Assembly (NCBI RefSeq): GCF_014898815.1
Contig: NW_026515546.1
Location: 2,900,501-2,964,500 of the forward strand
DNA: 64,000 bases
Source of the DNA: Panonychus citri
Taxonomy: Eukaryota; Arthropoda; Arachnida; Trombidiformes; Tetranychidae
Reading direction: 5' to 3'
The notes under the pieces were generated by a model that was given only the letters and a program-made list of their open reading frames with translations, did not search any database and had not been told where the DNA came from. Position 1 is the first letter of the stretch, and every line of letters begins with the position of its first letter. Below, in pieces: positions 37,901-45,996 of this stretch. The translations under genes were made by a program, and so were the position numbers.

Positions 37901-38063
37901 TTATAATAAATTTGTTGTGTGAGTTTCTTTTGAGGGTTAATTTTTTGTTTTGTTCAATTAAAATTGTAATGTTGGATATCGAAGAGAGATGATCATTGAT
38001 GAGATTGTTTGTTAGCTGAATGTTTTTGCCAACATTGTTATATGTTAAGCTCACTGTGGGCAT
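34923..38063 (-). CDS. LINE-A ORF2: endonuclease-reverse transcriptase
   Basis: 1046 residues from ATG 38063; the frame is open further up to 38135. The N-terminal part is an exonuclease-endonuclease-phosphatase (APE-like) nuclease: ILIEQNK (Glu), LIGDVNCNHPYWS (Asp and Asn) and TLDHMKF (His) mark its active site, which would nick the target for primed reverse transcription. The central part is a reverse transcriptase: LIPKPNGKMRPLRI, VALDIQTAFDTID, TAQGTSNGPLNFI and YAFADDMTIV carry the catalytic aspartates (FADD box). The C-terminal tail has a Cys-His group (KQCKPFHHYLFEC). No RNase H is obvious. The first ATG overlaps the end of ORF1b by 26 bp, so translation probably depends on reinitiation. 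The last 18 codons and the stop also form three hairpins (see the hairpin feature). Confidence 0.93.
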   Translation of the reverse strand: MPTVSLTYNNVGKNIQLTNNLINDHLSSISNITILIEQNKKLTLKRNSHNKFIINDQVLIMLSSDLKCNHLSTLNKNLTGCLIEDKRKNQILIFAVYMRTIDDTLISVNALETLMSRFQSLPMILIGDVNCNHPYWSFKTNRLMLRGKLLANLLDKLDLKIINKPTKDNFTFKSRTNVGIGWNDIIASNIPNTFVSYLGITLDHMKFSVSTELQPNFYTTTPPPPIYFIRCYKLPNQFNTFPKLPSEIDKYALKLMNFPKKFKKITAIKSQHNRKINRIRKRIRNCNDSRLRSELNNREIEIRSNSLNKRDSFFNKTNDPKLIWKHLNKIFKKDKSLENINFTTTEIDPFIRNFNIQKPFFSQTTPTQKCSLSEEEIRKLDKLKFNKTSGSADPFTIKQFNRFWLVNKPTLINFITNCFEIAYLPQPFKIFGVTLIPKPNGKMRPLRIASFFLKIFDIILTNRIQNKLEEILLPGTQFANRKRVNNTNLHIILAEKIQNPENVLVALDIQTAFDTIDKQLIFKQLNPFLDPGTVDMIKQLLSFRWLSYFNGTQFIYKLENDGTAQGTSNGPLNFIIGLDSLIREITKHKIEIYAFADDMTIVTRKNEINEKIEIVRNILAKGNLKINEEKTKMLSLNCDPFVTGKFINPKNSISYITNKIIVNLRKYKSQKIIKYLPATIKRTFVSAITSNLLYAIGPGNLYRNEDIISLTNNLQSAINTCLHQIYGYDPMITKWLTIATSNITNPVLNWFVDSVTALMTNNADPIDWPILNNFQRPTKPLIPQEMTRINNPIFPLYSYHFYHQNTICINNRNQITKYKFDEKMSFYELTLNALYIISNTTREKIIVNIPDTISKHPNSTTMTEISNIIFTHDKRIMWTTLDIEKPLEPEVDALTPPLKYHSWKRFKKEICNHIQTIITHKFYSSENLINLIVPYPKLDKFHCDNGHLIRTIINLYTTIQIYNSNRRKIGKQCKPFHHYLFECNKTIDSHLPTFYISNDSHDKLKLKKLKQITNTIYNINVNIFKNPTSGCLVQLSSNGGATAHTL

Positions 38064-38838
38064 TATGATAAAGCATGAAACCAGGAGGTAAAAGTACTGA
38101 TCGGTAGACGTAAGATTGATTGTTGGTGAGGTCAATAAGCTGTTGTTTCAATTTTGGACAGTCTCTTGAGTTAAAGAGATGATTAGATTGGGGGCCACAA
38201 TTGATGCATCGAGGTGGGTAATCACAAATTGAATGACCATTGGATGAGCACTTTAAACACTTTTTGTTACCTGTACAATTGGGTGTCCAATGGTATATGC
38301 TTCCACAGCGGGTACAGAAATTAAAACCAATGTCGTCCCAGTAATGAACAAATTTGTTACAAATTTTGATTTTATTACCTTTAGATATAATTGTATCTCT
38401 ATTTTCTCCGCTGAGATTTAATTGAAAGGTGATATGGTCGCCGAATTTTTTGACACTGGTTACACGGGTGAGTTCATCATTCTTTAGATCGTTTTCATGT
38501 ATAAGATGTTTGGTTAAACTGGAGTAGTTAATTTTAACTAATTTAAGTTTAACTGTAAATTTAATTTTAATTTCTCTGTTGATTGGACTTCTGGTTATCC
38601 ATAGTGGTCGTTCACTGGCTAATTTTAGTTTAAAGTGGTTGAGATAAGCGACACTGGTAAAGTAAATGATGATACTATTACGTTTTTTAATTAGAAATGA
38701 AGTGTTCTTTTTAACATTTATGAAATTGTTATGTATGTAGTCGAGTACAAGTTGGTGGGTTAACTTTTTGGGAACAAGAATTTTTATATAAAATTCATTT
38801 TTGTGACTAATATTGATGAGGTTAAGTGGTTGATTCAT
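38038..38838 (-). CDS. LINE-A ORF1b: second zinc-knuckle (Gag-like) protein
   Basis: 266 residues. The C-terminal third has three knuckles: CTRCGSIYHWTPNC (CX2CX4HX4C), CLKCSSNGHSIC... and CINCGPQSNHLFNSRDC. The N-terminal part (KKLTHQLVLDYIHNNF, then IKKRNSIIIYFTSVAYL) has the look of a small RNA-binding or RRM-like fold but I cannot assign it. It lies between ORF1 and ORF2, overlaps ORF2, and its counterpart in LINE-B is at 52123-52908. A knuckle protein separate from ORF1 and fused in arrangement to pol suggests two nucleocapsid-like proteins per element. Confidence 0.8.
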   Translation of the reverse strand: MNQPLNLINISHKNEFYIKILVPKKLTHQLVLDYIHNNFINVKKNTSFLIKKRNSIIIYFTSVAYLNHFKLKLASERPLWITRSPINREIKIKFTVKLKLVKINYSSLTKHLIHENDLKNDELTRVTSVKKFGDHITFQLNLSGENRDTIISKGNKIKICNKFVHYWDDIGFNFCTRCGSIYHWTPNCTGNKKCLKCSSNGHSICDYPPRCINCGPQSNHLFNSRDCPKLKQQLIDLTNNQSYVYRSVLLPPGFMLYHNAHSELNI

Positions 38839-38995
38839 TGTGGTTATTGAGGGTGATTATTTGAACCAGTTATGATACTGTGAGGGTGAGAAAATATCTT
38901 GAGTGAGTGAGAGTTAAGTTCGTTAGTGGGTTTTGTTAATTAGTGAGTGAGTGTTGAGGTGATTGGATTAGTTAAGTTAACATGTGAGTGTTAAT

Positions 38996-39098
38996 GGGAG
39001 AGAAGTAATTATGATGATGTTAATTGTAAGGGAGAAGTAATTATGATGATGTTAATTGTAAGGGAAAAGTAATTATGATGATGTTAATTGTAAGGGAG
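38996..39098 (-). repeat. 32-bp tandem repeat in LINE-A spacer
   Basis: About three copies of a unit reading GGAGAAGTAATTATG then ATGATGTTAATTGTAAG on the + strand, nearly identical to each other, sit in the spacer between ORF1 and ORF1b. A fourth, broken copy follows. In LINE-B the equivalent spacer is longer and holds the antisense gene instead. Confidence 0.85.
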
Positions 39099-39259
39099 AA
39101 GAAAATGATTATAATGTAAAGTGTAATATGAGTACTCGATAATTGAAAGAAGATGTAAAAGTAATTAAAAGGTTAAAGGGAAAGTTAGGTTGAAATTTGA
39201 GTGGTTTAAATGTTGAAGGAGAAATAATAATTAGTTGTAGAGTGAAAAGATGATTATGA

Positions 39260-40675
39260 TTATGCCATTATCCATGTATAATTGTAGTTTCTTTTTTCAA
39301 TTTCATTTTTCAATCGATTTTGGAAAACAGGGCAATTAACATCCCAGGCTGAGTGTCCAAATTTGTTACAATTTGGGCATTTCCAATTCGAAGGTTGGTT
39401 AATTATTGGACAACTTTGATTAAGATGCGTTTCACCATCATAGGGACATTTGGTAAGTTTGTTACAACGACCAGCAGAGTGACCAAAGTTAGTGCATTTT
39501 CGACATAGCATAATGTTAAAATAGTCTTTAACTTGAACCATTTGAATGCCAACAAAAATTTGGCCAAATCTTTTTTCAATTACTTCTCTGAGTGCGGGGC
39601 AAATTTCCATGAAAATGTTACGATTGTTACCAACGGCACGAGTGTGATGTAGTATTTTTATCTCATAGTTCTTTTTTTCCAATCTATTCTTAGCAATGAA
39701 TTTGTCTATCCAGTTTTGCATATTATTCTCATCAAACTTAACATTTGGAATGACAATTTGTGGATTAACAATATGAGGAATTTCAATTTTCCACTGGGGC
39801 TTATGATGAGAGAGGTAGTTGAATAATTTTGTTCGATCGGGTACCTCAAGGCATTTAATTTTAGCAACTTCACGGCCAGTTTCGATGTTAATAATTCTTC
39901 CGATGTCATCTTCGGTGTTTTCAAGGAAATTAGTAACTAGATCAGTGACTTGTTGTCCGATTGTGAGGTCTCTTTTGTTCTTGATGTTGGGGATACGAAC
40001 TAAGATAGTTGGTCTGATCTCAATATGATCTACTTTGTACCAAGAGGAAGGATAAGTTTTGACTCTGTTATATTCAAGGCTGAGCGTAGTTTTAAGTTGA
40101 ATTGGTGTCATTTCATCTAATTTAATTTCTCTGGGTGTCGCTACAAGTTTGAGTTGTTCATCTTCTTTATGTTTTTTCATCATTGATAAAAAGGTATCCA
40201 TTCGTTTAATTTCCTCTGGTGTAGCTTTTGATGTCCATTCGGAGTCTTTTATCATCAAATTGAGATATCTCAGAATGGGATAATTGTCTAACTTGCTTAA
40301 AAGTATCTCTTTATCTTCATCATTTATGGGGTAAATGATTTGATCCATAAAACATTTAAGAGTAGCAATTGCTTGTGGTGGTGATGTTTTGATGTCATTC
40401 TGAGTTATGATGAAAAAATGTTAATAAGGAGAATTTAGTATTAATGTATTTTTGTTTTAAATGGTTATTTAAATGAGTATTTTAAATGAGTATTTTAAAT
40501 GAGTATTTTAAATGAGTATTTTAAATGAGTATTTTAACTGAGTATTTTAAATGAGTTTCCTAATAGAAAACGGATATAGTTCAACGGAAACAAAATGGCG
40601 TTTTAAAGCTCAAATTTTAACATATAAACTCACCAGAATATTAAGAGGTTCAGTATCAGGGATTGAGTTGTTCAT
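39260..40675 (-). CDS. LINE-A ORF1: Gag-like protein with a spliced start
   Basis: The main frame (39260-40348, 362 codons from ATG 40348) has a nucleocapsid-like C-terminus with knuckles CRKCTNFGHSAGRC (CX2CX4HX4C) and CPNCNKFGHSAWDVNC (CX2CX4HX6C), ending NYNYTWIMA. Upstream, a better start appears if an intron is removed: exon 40675-40634 encodes MNNSIPDTEPLNIL, then GTGAGT at 40633, then CATAACTCAG at about 40400, then exon 40399-39260 continuing in frame for 17 codons to the ATG at 40348. The joined protein is 393 residues. LINE-B has the same arrangement. The 234-bp intron contains the 13-bp tandem repeat. Splicing is predicted from signals only; unspliced RNA could still use the 40348 ATG. 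Confidence 0.8.
40458..40560 (-). repeat. 13-bp tandem repeat inside the LINE-A leader intron
   Basis: About eight units of AAATGAGTATTTT (+ strand), the outer ones slightly diverged (AAATGGTTATTT, AACTGAGTATTTT). The array lies wholly within the predicted intron of ORF1. Tandem 5' monomers act as promoters in some LINEs; here the position inside an intron, downstream of the first exon, argues against that simple reading. Confidence 0.9.
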
Positions 40676-40821
40676 TTTTCACAGGTGAGGTATCGCTGGG
40701 TAGCTCACGGTAAGGGGAACGTTATTAGACACAAAGATAAAGTATTTTCACAATAAATTCAGTATAAATTCATGAAAAATTCAGGACAGAATTTTTATCA
40801 CGCACAAAGGAAAAAGGTTAC

Positions 40822-41594
40822 CCCAACATCGGCGACATCTGGAGGGTTAAGTTTACATAAATTCTACAAACTTTTTATTTTACTCGATAGATGGCAGCGC
40901 ATTTCGAATTTAATTGTTACAATTTAATCGCAATTAACTGATTATTTTAATTTGTGTATAACTTATTATCTCAATGTCAAAGGTATAATGATGGGTTAGA
41001 GGGAGAATCTAATTAATCTGATTGTCTTTTTGTTGGTAAATTGAAGTTACTTTTATGTTCCCTTTCCTAATCCTTGAAGTTGACCAATTAATTTAATTTA
41101 ATTGTTGTAATAAGATGATAATGATTATTGATTTATCGAATTATTGAAAATTAGATTAACAAAGTTTCACTTTATTATCAGATAATAATGATCGTTTTTT
41201 AGTAGTAACCAATTGCGTTGAATGTTAAAAACAATTCATCGTTAATCTGATTTGATTAACAAGTTTAAGTTTAGATTTGATAATCAACAATTTAGCTAAA
41301 TTATTGGCATAAATTAGATGTAATTTATATCTGGGGATTAAGATTATGATTGCGATTGTCTTTTTTTCATCATCATCATCCTATTACAATCACATTTGGA
41401 TGGACAATTTAAATGATAATTAAGCTTTTTTCATCTCTTTTAAATGTCGATTCAATTTAGATTCAGTTTGCAATTGTAAATTGAAAGCTTCAGTTGATTT
41501 ATTAAATTAAATTTATTTTATCATTTTAATTTTGTGCTTAAAGTGTGTTGTTATAATTACTATTTTCCCAATTAATCTGATTACAGTTAAAATC
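40822..41594. other. Upstream region shared by ataxin-2/LINE-A and the PLDLS gene
   Basis: About 770 bp. Near LINE-A it contains GGCGACATCTGGAGG and, at about 40890, AGATGGCAGCGC, words of the kind also seen near 52034 and plausibly transcription-start related. Before the LINE arrived, the left part was probably the ataxin-2 promoter. On the right, a GATTACAG acceptor at 41579-41586 lies just before the ATG of the next gene, suggesting a 5' UTR intron there. The frame open from 41532 through this acceptor is not used. Confidence 0.45.
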
Positions 41595-43613
41595 ATGGAA
41601 AACAAAGACAATTATGATCAATGGAGACCAAATCAAGATTCAAGTGGAGATTCAAATTCAAATGAATCAGCTAATTGTCCAGTTAATCCGAATCAAGTAA
41701 ATGATCCAAATTCTGATCAACCAGTTAATCCTCAAGTAAATCGTTCAAGGAGCAATCGAAACAGACGAAGTAATCAAGGTAATCAAGGTAATCCAATTGC
41801 TGAGGTTCCAATTTATGTTAAACGAGTTCATATTATGGGTCAACCATTAAATCAATCCATGGAAAGTTCAACTAATCTTGATTTCAATGTAAATCAGAGT
41901 AACAATTTAAATGTTAATCAAAACGCAAGTCAATCATCTGGTAATAAACAGCAATCAAGCACTGGAATGGTTGTCAGAAATTTAAAACGTCGAGCCAAAG
42001 ATAAAGAATCCGGTCAATCATCATCATCATCATCTTCATCATCTCAACCTCAGCAGTTTCATCAGCAACAATTACAATCAGTTAATCAACCTCTCCAACA
42101 ACAGTTTTCACATCTACCACCTCAACCTCAACCTCCATCACAATTTATACCCCAATGTGAGCCTCAGCCACAATTTCAACAACAAGAATTGCTTAAATCA
42201 TTATTAGAAAATCAATTTCCGCAACAATTTGAACCTCAAATGATTGAACAACAACAAGTTCAACCTCAACTTGATCCACAATTTCAGGGTCAATTTTTTC
42301 AACAGCAAATTGAAGCCCAACAGTTACAACAACAATTTCCTCCCCAAGAACCACAAATTTCACCCAATAGATTGGCTTATCTTGAGGAACAGTATCAACG
42401 CCAACGAATGACAATGGAGATACAAAGACAACATTGTATGGCCGCACTTGAAGCGCAACAAGAAGCAAACAATAGTCGAGGTCATGTTGAAGTTAGACCG
42501 GAACACGAGACAATATCGACGGCATCTTCCATAATCGAGCAACCACCACAAGCACTTCCACCACCACCACCATATCCAACGAATCGAATGAATCAACAAA
42601 CTTATGATGAATTCTCGACTCAACCAAAACGTAGGCCATTAGCAAATCAATCGTTTAATCAACAACAACAATCTAATTGTTTCCGTACTCCTGGTGCACC
42701 ACCAAGACCCAGTCCTCCGGTACCTCCTTCGATCAGGTCAACTTATATGCCATTTGTTGTTCCTCCAGTTCGTCGTCGTCGTCGTCGATCAGGAGAGTTT
42801 GAACTGCCAATGACCATCCAACAACCCCCACGATATTGGCGTCCATCTTTTCAGCAAAGACCGCGATTCGCACCAAACCAACAAGAGAACCAACAACGAC
42901 CCCAACAACCCCAACAACAACCTCAACGACAATTCCATGAACATAACCTTTCACCTCAAGAACAACAGCAAATTTACATACCTCGTGAACCACCTTACGT
43001 TATAAGAAGAAATCCCCAAGGTCAATCAGGTCAAGGAAATATGGGTCAATCACAAAATAACAACAATCAACGGGTTCTAACTGATGAATTGAATAAATTA
43101 ATTGACGATCCTGGACAGAGACAAATGGTCAGTCAACTTTATCGTCGCTACTCAGCTCCAATTGAAAGACAAACTACCGATGAACCTTTGGACTTATCGA
43201 GAAGCGGTCAACCAATTGAACTATCGACAAGTCCATTGGTTATGCCACGAGATGAATCACCATCTGATGGTCAAGGAGGTGGAGGAGGAATAGATCCCGT
43301 TAACCTTTCAACCTCAAGTCAAGACTCACACATTGTTGACCTTTCCAACAGTTCGCAATCAAGTGATAAATCAATACGAGTTAATGGTCAATCAAATGGC
43401 AATTCATCAATTGCCCAATCGAATGCAAATTTATCAATAGGTCAACCCAATGCTAATCTATCTATTGGTCAACCAATTAATACCTCAAATAATCAAATGT
43501 TTGATGTAGCACGTGCTAATAATGCTGATGAAATCCTTAGTGATGAATCATCATCCTCATCAATGTCCATCCCTGACTCAGCCTCTTCATCACCATCAAA
43601 ATTGGTCAACTAA
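41595..43613 (+). CDS. Gln-rich protein with CtBP-binding-type motif
   Basis: 672 residues from ATG 41595 in one exon, chosen because a splice-acceptor-like GATTACAG precedes it. I do not recognise an ortholog. The N-terminal part is Asn/Ser/Gln-rich; residues about 150-300 are Gln/Pro/Phe-rich; the middle has Pro and Arg clusters (RRRRRRSGEF, LPPPPPY). The notable part is near residues 530-540: DEPLDLSRS contains PLDLS, the classic PxDLS docking motif for the corepressor CtBP. Three look-alikes follow (PIELS, PVNLS, IVDLS), then a short NANLSIGQP repeat. A transcriptional or corepressor-linked role is therefore plausible but inferred from short motifs only. No DNA-binding domain was seen. 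Confidence 0.75.
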   Translation: MENKDNYDQWRPNQDSSGDSNSNESANCPVNPNQVNDPNSDQPVNPQVNRSRSNRNRRSNQGNQGNPIAEVPIYVKRVHIMGQPLNQSMESSTNLDFNVNQSNNLNVNQNASQSSGNKQQSSTGMVVRNLKRRAKDKESGQSSSSSSSSSQPQQFHQQQLQSVNQPLQQQFSHLPPQPQPPSQFIPQCEPQPQFQQQELLKSLLENQFPQQFEPQMIEQQQVQPQLDPQFQGQFFQQQIEAQQLQQQFPPQEPQISPNRLAYLEEQYQRQRMTMEIQRQHCMAALEAQQEANNSRGHVEVRPEHETISTASSIIEQPPQALPPPPPYPTNRMNQQTYDEFSTQPKRRPLANQSFNQQQQSNCFRTPGAPPRPSPPVPPSIRSTYMPFVVPPVRRRRRRSGEFELPMTIQQPPRYWRPSFQQRPRFAPNQQENQQRPQQPQQQPQRQFHEHNLSPQEQQQIYIPREPPYVIRRNPQGQSGQGNMGQSQNNNNQRVLTDELNKLIDDPGQRQMVSQLYRRYSAPIERQTTDEPLDLSRSGQPIELSTSPLVMPRDESPSDGQGGGGGIDPVNLSTSSQDSHIVDLSNSSQSSDKSIRVNGQSNGNSSIAQSNANLSIGQPNANLSIGQPINTSNNQMFDVARANNADEILSDESSSSSMSIPDSASSSPSKLVN

Positions 43614-44250
43614 TTGTCTTAACAATTTAATTTGAAACATTTTTATCTACTCTTTCATTACTACTGATCATTGATCTCTTAATTTTTTTCCCATTCACAA
43701 TTCAAATGGTTTTAATCTAAAAACAATCAAATTTAATCACTATGATCAATTAAAACATTTTTCCAATTGAAAAACTTTGAAAATTTTTATCCTTTTAATT
43801 TGATTTGATTTTCCATCCATAGGGAAACAAATCAACTTGGCATCAGATTTAATTTTTTTGTTTATCATCCAATGATACAAGTTTTCAAGATCATGATGAT
43901 GATGATGATGATGATGAAGATGATGAAGATGAGGATGAAGATAATGATGAAGAAGATGATAAAAAAATACCCTTGAAAAAGTAAGAAAAGATTCCCAATG
44001 TTTTGGTGACAAGTCTTGAATCCATTTTGTTTGATTACTGAATTTTTAAATTGTTTCCATTTTGATCATTTAAATTAATCAGTTAATTGTTATCTAATCA
44101 ACGATAATACTTAATAACTTATCAGTTTATTATCACAAGTGATTGATTTGTTTTCATCTAAGTTTTTTGTTTCCATTTGATTGTAACACCATTCGTGTTT
44201 ACATCCATAAGATTTAGTTGATTTGTAACTAAATTAACTAATTGTTTCAC
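43614..44250. other. Intergenic between PLDLS gene and aquaporin
   Basis: Contains a (GAT)n microsatellite at about 43893-43945 (ATGATGATGATG... then GAAGATGAAGATG). The minus-strand frame over it (43746-44012) is a His-rich artefact of that repeat. No further gene was seen. Confidence 0.55.
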
Positions 44251-45632
44251 ATGGATAACCTATTACAATGTGCGATACCTTATTCAATTATAGCACTTAA
44301 CGGGATCGTATTCTGGTTAATTCGTAAATTGTTGTCGCCGATTTTACCTCGTAAAGTTGCCCTTCTGGTGTGGGAAATAATTGCAACTATTGAATTATGT
44401 TCTGGTTGCGCTGAGTTGGGTAAGTTGATTGTTAATTGTTGCCGCAAATCGTTGATTAATTGTGAATAAATTACAAACAAAGGTGTTATCTGGACACGAC
44501 ATGGTAATATTGGACTTGCCATTGCGCTATTTTTGGCCTCACTTTGGTGGTTAAATGTGTTCGGAGACGCTGAAGCTTGTCCTTGTGGTCCCATTGAAGA
44601 CGCAATTTTATTGCGTCAACCAATTACTCAGCCAGCAATTTATTTACGTTTAATTGGTCAAGCAATTGGTGCTTATTGTACAGCAATGTGAGTGTCAACT
44701 GTAAACCATAATCACTTTTGGTTAATTGAAGTAACAATCTTGTTATATTTAACTTTGATTTGTCAATCCCCACAATTTAAAAACGTTACAGATTATTTTA
44801 AGTAACATTATCTTTGCCAAGTCTTTGAAAGTTTATAAGGTTTTCATTTTCAATTCATCTCGTTGATTGTTGGCATTGATTGTAATTAACATCATTTAGT
44901 TTAAATATTATCACAGTTAAACTTGTTCTCTCTTCAATAATGATAATACAATTTACCACAATTGCATTGAGCAATTTAAAGCCAATCAATTGTGTTTTCC
45001 ATAAATTTTGTATTAACTATCTAATCTTCCAAAATTTACTCTATATTAATAACAATTAATTAATTATCTTCAGGTACACTGATTTAATTTGGCGCTTCCA
45101 TTTAACTCCCGAACACACTGAATTACATACACAACGATGTCAGGCCGCTTTACAAACATCCGTATTGAAAGGTTTCCTTGTTGAGATGTTAATTACTTTC
45201 GTTAGTCGAATGGTTTGTTTGGAATCATTTAAACTAAATCAACGACTCGCTAATTATATTAACGCAATGGTGACCGTTACATTGGTTCTTGCAGGTAATA
45301 TTACAAGTCGAAAGCGTTAATTGTTACTCGTCTTAATTGATTGTTTTTCTTTCTTCTTTCACTGATTTAGCTCTTGATACTTCTGGTGGTTTCTTTAATC
45401 CCATTCTGGCTTCTGCTTTAACCTTTAATTGTCAGGGTAATGATTTTGTTGAATTTTTCCTCGTCTATTGGATCGGTTCACTTGTTGGAGGTTTAATTGC
45501 AAGGTAAATTGTGGAAATTAAATTGTTTCTCTCCATTATATTGATTAACTTTCCATTTTCTCCAATTACATTTATCCCAATAGGAAAATCCATTTGATGA
45601 GCAGTCAAAAACGGAAGATGAAAAGTTCCTAA
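44251..45632 (+). CDS. Aquaporin of the AQP11/12 (superaquaporin) type
   Basis: Five exons: 44251-44419, 44483-44687, 45074-45294, 45371-45503, 45584-45632; 258 residues (human AQP11 is 271). Aquaporins are six-helix water or small-solute channels; this branch is mostly intracellular. The second pore box is FFNPILASA (N208-P209-I210), and a Cys lies nine residues after it (C219), the signature cysteine of the AQP11/12 group. The first pore box, NPC in AQP11, reads C89-P90-C91 (ACPCGPIED), so the Asn that normally points into the pore is missing. Hydrophobic segments fit six helices (IPYSIIALNGIVFWLI, VALLVWEIIATIE, IGLAIALFLASLWWL and others). It ends in a basic tail (SSQKRKMKSS). Exon junctions give a clean frame throughout. 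Confidence 0.85.
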
Positions 45633-45996
45633 TTAATGAAACAATTAAATAATTAATCTCCAGTTAAAATACTCATTAAACCAAAGAGATACATTTGTAT
45701 TGATAATCAAACACACTGACAATTAAACAATTGTGTTGAAAATTAATTTTGAGCCAATAAATTTATTATCGGACACAAATTGATGAGCAGATTGTTTTTT
45801 TTTTGGTTGAAAATAGATTTACATTTGAGTAATTATAAATAACTTGATAAATTGTTAATTCATCAAAGTAATAATAATAAGAAAAGATCAAATTATGTTA
45901 ACACCTTTGAAGGGAAGGGCAAGTTAAATGATTGATTTAAATTTGAATAAAGATCATTATGAAAAATAAGTGTGAGAGAGAGAGAACGAGATGATA
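45633..45996. other. 3' intergenic between convergent aquaporin and aladin genes
   Basis: 364 bp separating the two stop codons. AATAAATTTATT at about 45756-45767 could serve polyadenylation on either strand. Nothing else seen. Confidence 0.5.

Larger units (their letters stand above)
34841..40813 (-). mobile_element. LINE-A: full-length non-LTR retrotransposon with three open frames
   Basis: An approximately 6-kb element read on the minus strand: spliced ORF1 (40675-39260), spacer, ORF1b (38838-38038), ORF2 with endonuclease and reverse transcriptase (38063-34923), and a short 3' UTR ending in A-rich sequence. Candidate boundaries come from an 8-bp direct repeat AAGGTTAC at 34833-34840 and 40814-40821; on the minus strand the 3' copy follows a short poly(A) (AAAAAAAGT). 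Joining the flanks removes the element cleanly from the ataxin-2 upstream region. There are no long terminal repeats. All three frames are open over their full length, suggesting a recent insertion. Clade is not assigned; the architecture is unlike the usual one- or two-ORF LINE. Confidence 0.85.

Noticed and set aside
41532..41594. N-terminal extension of the PLDLS protein
   Set aside because: The extension crosses a good splice acceptor (GATTACAG) and contains no convincing start context; the ATG at 41595 is preferred.
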